NCBI GenBank assembly: GCA_947581925.1
Contig: CANPWB010000003.1
Location: forward strand, 31,978 to 95,977
Source: an uncultured Clostridia bacterium
Lineage (GTDB): Bacteria; Bacillota; Clostridia; Christensenellales; CAG-917
DNA length: 64,000 nucleotides
Direction: 5' to 3'
The position numbers and the translations under genes are program-made. Below the pieces are notes generated by a model. That model did not search any database and had not been told where the DNA came from. It worked only from the letters and a program-made list of their open reading frames with translations. Positions 59,570 through 64,000 of the stretch are shown one piece after another. Numbering within the stretch: position 1 is the first letter of the stretch; each line of letters starts with the position of its first letter.

Positions 59570-59895
59570 TATGTGGAGCGCTGCTCCACACCTCGGCAAG
59601 GGGTTTCACCCCCCTGCACCCCAAACTAAAAAAGCGCGAACGTCGTGACTTTCGTCACTAGTTCGCGCGTTTTTTGATTGTTTGCAATGTCCAAAACTCC
59701 TGCGTGAGAGCTTGATATTTACGGACGTTTTGTGTGAGTGGTTAACGTTACCTTTGTCTGAGCATCATCGGGGTCCCCATAAAATTGCGTAGCGATTATA
59801 TGGGGTATAACCGGGGGATTTCTCGACTACGCTCGAAATGACAATGTGTATCAAATGTCATGCTGAGCGAAGCGTAGCGGAGTCGAAACATCCCC
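59570..59895. repeat. repeat cluster: C10, A, B
   Basis: Family C copy 10 (59570-59719, reverse) starts 6 nt after the glgD stop; hairpin arms GCGCGAAC/GTTCGCGC and GTGAC/GTCAC. Then family A (59768-59810) and a family B pair (59812-59895). 59896-60031 holds nothing I recognise. Confidence 0.8.
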
Positions 59896-60031
59896 TCGTC
59901 CGAGCGAATAAACGCCCCTCTGTACGCGCCTAAATTTACATAAAAACCGCTATTCTAACCGCATATTTTTGGTTTATGAACAGACGTTTAATAAATTTGC
60001 GTAATTGAGTATTGGGTGAAAACTTGAATTT

Positions 60032-60268
60032 TTAAAACAGGGCATCGACGGGGACTTGCAGTATCTTTGCGATGGCGAAAAGCTCCTTGTCGGTGGCAAG
60101 GCGGAGCTGTCCCTCGAGTTTTGAGTAGCTTGTGGGATTTATGTCCACGCCAAACGCTTGGACGCGCGCGATAAAATCTTTTTGCGAAATGCCGCGCTCC
60201 TTTCTCAAACGTTCTATATTCGCGCCCACTAAGTTGGCGTCGCCGTATCCTTTCCTTCTCGGCTTCAT
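60032..60268 (-). CDS. Small XRE-family helix-turn-helix regulator
   Basis: 78 residues: a basic N-terminal arm (KPRRKGYGDAN) then a Cro/CI-type HTH (NIERLRKERGISQKDFIARV...PTSYSKLEGQLRLATDKELFAIAKIL) covering nearly the whole protein, so it would bind DNA as a dimer. It sits between glgD and glgA on the opposite strand; whether it regulates glycogen genes is unknown. There is no SD, and TATAAT lies 6 nt before the ATG. Confidence 0.82.
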   Translation of the reverse strand: MKPRRKGYGDANLVGANIERLRKERGISQKDFIARVQAFGVDINPTSYSKLEGQLRLATDKELFAIAKILQVPVDALF

Positions 60269-60274
60269 AATTGC

Positions 60275-60280
60275 ATTATA
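60275..60280 (-). promoter_or_regulatory. -10 box directly before the XRE gene (leaderless candidate)
   Basis: Perfect TATAAT on the minus strand, 6 nt before the ATG at 60268. No good -35 is seen. Confidence 0.4.
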
Positions 60281-60344
60281 GAATATTTTGTACTTGACAT
60301 AATTCTGATATAGAAGTAAATTTGTTTTTGATTTAAGTAACCTA

Positions 60345-60770
60345 TGTCCGAGCGACCCCGCGGAGCGAGCGGTTTCACGCTAAGTACGCAGTGAGGGCGG
60401 GGCTCTGTTTTCTTTCTGCCCGAACAAGTGGCATAATTGCAGGCTTGCCTGCACAAAGTATCGCGGTGAGCGAGCGCAGCCCCTTCCCGCCCTGCCGCGG
60501 CGTAACGCTTGATTTGTGTTTGCGCTCTAACGTAAAGTTTGTCTGGGCGACTTGGGGTCCCCGCAAAAAGTATTTTTTGTGGGGTATAGCTGGGGAGTCC
60601 TGAGTGCAGTGTGCCTTTACCCCAAAAAATCACTTCGTAATTATTTTGGGGACCCCCAATATCCCTCGGACAAGCGTTATCATCGCTGCACGTAATGAAG
60701 GGAGAGGTTGGGTCTTTCACTCCAATGTCCGAGATACTAACGCTTTTCGTGCAGGAGTTCTATATGCGCC
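60345..60770. repeat. repeat cluster: D3, A, A, E
   Basis: Family D (60345-60508), two family A palindromes (60550-60588 and 60607-60656) and family E (60683-60770). D and E lie in the same order and orientation as at 51249-51590, so this is a partial duplicate of that cluster. The rest up to glgA (60949) is AT-rich without a clear gene. Confidence 0.78.
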
Positions 60771-60948
60771 TTTTCAAGTTATTATTTATCATGATGTAAA
60801 CGGTTTTTCCTTAGGGGAAAGTAACCTATTGCATAGTCTTAAAATAAATGGTAAAATATGTATATATGCTTTAAGGCAAATCCGGCATATATTGAGGCAA
60901 TATTCAGACGAACGGTAAACAAAAAAAGATATGATTTAGAGGTGTATT

Positions 60949-62373
60949 ATGAAAATTCTGTTTGTGGCAAGTGAGGCGGCGCCGTTTGTGAGGTCGGGCG
61001 GTCTTGGCGACGTGGCGGGCGCGCTGCCCAAAGCGCTCAACGGGCTGGGACATGATTGCAGGGTCATACTTCCGCTTTACAAGGAGGAGATAGACCCCGA
61101 GTATCAGCATACTTTCCGCTTTTTGGCGTCCACGTATGTGGATCTGAGCTGGAGGCGGCAATACGTCGGACTGTATGAGGCGACATACGAAGGCGTGACC
61201 TATTATTTTGTGGACAACGAGTATTATTTCAAGCGCAAGGGGCTGTACGGGCATTTTGACGACGGCGAGAGGTTTGCATTCTTCTCAAAGGCGGTGCTCG
61301 AGGCGTTGCCGCTCATTGATTTCTATCCCGACGTCCTTCACGCGAACGACTGGCATACCGCGCTCACTCCCGTCTTTCTCGACGTGTTTTATCGTTACAG
61401 CGACGAGTATCAGAAGATCAAGACGGTGTTCACAATACACAACATCGAGTTTCAAGGCAAGTACGGCGACGGGCTGATAAGGGATATCCTCGGGCTGCCC
61501 GACTGGGCGACTCCGCTTGTTATGATGGGGGACTGCGCCAACTTCATGAAGGGCGGCATAGAGTGCTCCAACGCGGTCACGACGGTGAGCGAGACGTACG
61601 CGAACGAGATACTCGACCCTTTCTACTCCTACGGGCTCGAGAGCATACTCTCCGAGAGGCGGTTCAAACTGCACGGCGTCGTCAACGGCATAGACCAGAC
61701 CGTGTACGACCCGAAGAAGGATCCGCGCATATTCAAAAACTACGGCACGCGCGACGTGAAGAGCGGCAAGGCGGAAAACAAGAAGGCTTTGAGCGAACTT
61801 ATCAATTTGCCGTATGAGCCCGACCGTCCGCTCGTCGCCATGGTGACGAGACTTACGGAGCAAAAGGGGCTCGACCTCGTGGGCACGGTCATAGACGACA
61901 TTATGAGAGCGGACACGCAAGTAGTGGTGCTTGGCACCGGCGATTGGAAATACGAAAATATGCTCAAGGGCGTGGAGTCGAGATATCCCAACAAATTCCG
62001 CGCCATATTGGCGTTTTCGGGGGATCTTGCGAGCAAACTTTATGCGGCGAGCGACATTTTCCTCATGCCCAGCAAATTCGAGCCGTGCGGCTTGAGCCAG
62101 CTTATCGCGATGAGATACGGCTCCGTGCCCGTGGTGCGCGAGACGGGCGGACTCAAGGACACCGTCCCCGCCTACAATCCCGAGACGGGCGAGGGCAAGG
62201 GCTTTACATTCAAGACCTACAACGCCTACGACATGCTCGACGCGGTGTGGAGGGCATACGCTTGCTACTACGACAAGAAAAATTGGGATATCGTCGTCAA
62301 AAACGCCATGAAGTCCGACTTCAGCTGGACGGCAAGCGCCAAGCGTTATGTAGATATCTATAATTCGCTTTGA
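60949..62373 (+). CDS. glgA: Glycogen (starch) synthase, GT5
   Basis: 474 residues with SD AGAGGTG. GT-B fold: N-terminal RSGGLGDVAGALPKAL (15-30), NDWHTAL, C-terminal VTRLTEQKGLDLV and EPCGLSQLIAMRYG with its catalytic Glu. The N-terminal ADP-glucose site normally reads KxGGL; here Lys is Arg (R15). It extends alpha-1,4 chains from ADP-glucose, completing the glgB-C-D set. The XRE gene and a repeat cluster separate it from glgD. Confidence 0.92.
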   Translation: MKILFVASEAAPFVRSGGLGDVAGALPKALNGLGHDCRVILPLYKEEIDPEYQHTFRFLASTYVDLSWRRQYVGLYEATYEGVTYYFVDNEYYFKRKGLYGHFDDGERFAFFSKAVLEALPLIDFYPDVLHANDWHTALTPVFLDVFYRYSDEYQKIKTVFTIHNIEFQGKYGDGLIRDILGLPDWATPLVMMGDCANFMKGGIECSNAVTTVSETYANEILDPFYSYGLESILSERRFKLHGVVNGIDQTVYDPKKDPRIFKNYGTRDVKSGKAENKKALSELINLPYEPDRPLVAMVTRLTEQKGLDLVGTVIDDIMRADTQVVVLGTGDWKYENMLKGVESRYPNKFRAILAFSGDLASKLYAASDIFLMPSKFEPCGLSQLIAMRYGSVPVVRETGGLKDTVPAYNPETGEGKGFTFKTYNAYDMLDAVWRAYACYYDKKNWDIVVKNAMKSDFSWTASAKRYVDIYNSL

Positions 62374-62416
62374 TATAAATAACAAGAAATTCAGGCAAGA
62401 TGAAGGGGAAAAGATA

Positions 62417-63751
62417 ATGTCCGAAATAAAAAAGTGCGATGAAAAAGCGATCTCGGAAGAGAACGCACGTATAGATGCCGAAAAAGAGCGCCTCTACAAA
62501 GAATTTTTGAAGGATTGCGAAGTTGAAGGGGATACGCTCAAAAAATATTACGGCAACGGCGGAGACGTCGTCATACCCGATAGAATAGTAAATATAGGAG
62601 CTGAGGCATTCAAAGGTTGTAAAGGTTTGACGTCAATTGTGATCCCGGACAGCGTGACAAGCATAGGCAGCAGTGCCTTCTTCGATTGTACGGGTCTTAC
62701 ATCTGTTGTAATGCCAAATCATCCTAAACGACAGAGACCAAGCAGTTTAGATATCATACTTTCCGGGGGAAAGACATTTCAAAGCCAAAATGATGAAACA
62801 ATAATCGCGCCTTATACGTTTGGACGTTGTAGCAGTTTGACATCTATCAACATCCCCGACAGTGTGGAGATCGTCGGCGAATGTGCATTTGCAGGTTGCA
62901 AAAGCCTTACCTCTATTGCGATCCCGAGCAGCGTGACAAACATAGGCGAACGGGCATTCTATGGTTGTACAGGCTTGACATCGGTTAGAATGTCATATAA
63001 TGTAAGATACATAGGGAGACAGGCATTTTTTGGTTGTACGGGTCTTACATCTGTTGCTTTTCCAGTAAACTTGGACAGCATAGAAATAGGAGACGAGGCA
63101 TACGGCGAGTGCACAGGGCTGACGTCTGTTTTCATATCAGTCAGCGTGGAAAGCATCGGCGCTTGTGCATTCAAAGGCTGTACAAATCTGAAGTCGGTCA
63201 CTATGCTTGACAATGCTTTAACATACTTTCAAGGTTTTGGTAATACATGTATTCCCAGCCATCTGAAGTTCATAGGCGCTTATGCATTTGAAGATTGCGA
63301 AAGTTTGACATCTATCACGATTCCAAACAGTGTGCAGGCCATAGGGTATGGCGCATTCGAAGGTTGCACAGGCTTAAAATCTGTTGAACTGCCAAATAGC
63401 GTAAAAATCATAAATAGAAGTGCATTTGCGGGGTGTGAAAGTCTTACCTCTATTGTGATCCCAAACAGCGTAGAAAGCATAGGCATTCGGGCATTCGAAA
63501 GGTGCGCAGGTTTAAAATCTATCACCATACCTAACAGTGTGACAAGCATTGAATATAAGACATTCGAAGGTTGCACAGGCTTGACAGCTATCACGATACC
63601 CAATAGCGTGACAAGCATAGGACCAGCATTTGCAGGTTGCACGAGTTTGATGTCAGTCACAATGCCAAGACGATTGGCGGGGTTTATGAAAAAAGGATTG
63701 AAAAAAATATTCTGTGAACAATACAAGAAGATCACATTCACTTTGACATAG
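62417..63751 (+). CDS. BspA-type LRR_5 repeat protein
   Basis: 444 residues. A charged N-terminal helix (1-45) is followed by about 16 LRR_5 units of 23 residues with consensus I-G-x-x-A-F-x-G-C-x-G-L-x-S-[IV]-x-[IL]-P-x-S-V, unusually regular at DNA level too. No signal peptide, membrane span or TIR domain, so it is probably cytosolic. It lies 43 bp after glgA. Its leader and first codons are nearly identical to those of the next gene (63867), suggesting duplication. Function unknown. Confidence 0.8.
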   Translation: MSEIKKCDEKAISEENARIDAEKERLYKEFLKDCEVEGDTLKKYYGNGGDVVIPDRIVNIGAEAFKGCKGLTSIVIPDSVTSIGSSAFFDCTGLTSVVMPNHPKRQRPSSLDIILSGGKTFQSQNDETIIAPYTFGRCSSLTSINIPDSVEIVGECAFAGCKSLTSIAIPSSVTNIGERAFYGCTGLTSVRMSYNVRYIGRQAFFGCTGLTSVAFPVNLDSIEIGDEAYGECTGLTSVFISVSVESIGACAFKGCTNLKSVTMLDNALTYFQGFGNTCIPSHLKFIGAYAFEDCESLTSITIPNSVQAIGYGAFEGCTGLKSVELPNSVKIINRSAFAGCESLTSIVIPNSVESIGIRAFERCAGLKSITIPNSVTSIEYKTFEGCTGLTAITIPNSVTSIGPAFAGCTSLMSVTMPRRLAGFMKKGLKKIFCEQYKKITFTLT

Positions 63752-63866
63752 TGAAATTGAGAGGATCCACGCTTGAAGGCGTAGGCGGCGATTTGATAGT
63801 CGCATTGATATAAATATAAATAACAAGAATAACAAAAAATTCAGGCAAGATGAAGGAGAAAAGATA

Positions 63867-64000
63867 ATGTCCGGAATAACATTGACAGAGAGACGGTGCA
63901 AAAATTGCGATTACCCGCTGGACGGGGTGATAAACGGCGCAACGGAGGGCGTAGTGCAATGTCCCGCGTGCCGCAAGGTTTGGACGATAGAGCGCACGAC
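63867..64000 (+). CDS. Zinc-ribbon protein, N-terminal part (cut by window end)
   Basis: Only the first 44 codons are present. They start MSGITLTERRCKNCDYPLDG and carry two CxxC pairs (C11/C14 and C32/C35) with a spacing close to the zinc ribbon of the 851-residue TIR-TM-LRR protein (C11/C14 and C30/C33). SD AAGGAGAAAAG. It may encode a paralogue of that receptor-like protein, but the rest is out of view. Confidence 0.7.
   Translation, partial: MSGITLTERRCKNCDYPLDGVINGATEGVVQCPACRKVWTIERT

Noticed and set aside
57380..59599. 739-codon open frame antisense to glgC and glgD
   Set aside because: It mirrors two well-supported genes on the other strand, has no SD or family match, and is explained by their GC-rich third codon positions.

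Overview
The window looks like a chromosomal segment of an uncultured, spore-forming-lineage Firmicute of class Clostridia, probably a gut organism. This is inference from content: a YyaC-type and a SipL/SPOCS-type sporulation protein, a dnaG-rpoD-trmK-nif3 operon, the clostridial glgB-glgC-glgD-glgA set, beta- and alpha-galactosidases, many BspA-type LRR proteins, and consensus sigma-A promoters with strong Shine-Dalgarno (SD) sites. No phage, CRISPR array or intact transposon was found.

Layout. 1-5 kb: ArsB/NhaD-type permease, soluble TIR-LRR protein, a 56-residue membrane protein, and a CrtO-like acyltransferase paired with a GT4 glycosyltransferase. 6-13 kb: membrane protein, membrane-anchored phosphoesterase, an 851-residue zinc ribbon-TIR-5TM-LRR protein, thioredoxin reductase and an IS200-like remnant. 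13-20 kb: YyaC, a CvpA-like protein and a 1546-residue repeat protein. 20-27 kb: small membrane protein, pyridoxal kinase, Nudix, dUTPase and a copper operon (csoR-copA-copZ) whose operator lies inside a consensus promoter. 27-32 kb: dnaG-rpoD-trmK-nif3-zinc-ribbon operon. 32-38 kb: GH2 beta-galactosidase, family 6 UDG, GH27 alpha-galactosidase and tRNA-Arg(CCT). 38-50 kb: VanZ protein with an Ig-like insert, dapB, glmM, a GLUG/Flg_new lipoprotein, MscS and a SPOCS-LysM protein. 51-64 kb: ispE, a two-component system, glycogen synthesis genes, an LRR protein and the start of a second zinc-ribbon protein cut by the window end.

The main surprise outside genes is a dense patchwork of short interspersed repeats filling most intergenic gaps. 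Family C (about 150-280 bp, 10 copies) carries a bidirectional terminator-like hairpin whose arms differ between copies but stay paired; in 8 of 10 copies its GC-rich end starts within about 15 nt of a stop codon. Family A (about 45 bp palindromes, about 20 copies, some in tandem) is found inserted into copies of families B and C, so it looks mobile. Families B, D and E are further repeats.

The most interesting gene is the TIR-transmembrane-LRR protein at 9.5-12.1 kb. With five predicted membrane spans its TIR domain would be cytosolic and its LRR domain outside, the topology of Toll-like receptors with the domain order reversed. It belongs to a local group of TIR, zinc-ribbon and LRR proteins. 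Three genes (glmM, ispE, a small XRE regulator) have a -10 box 6-7 nt before the ATG and no SD, and may be leaderless.
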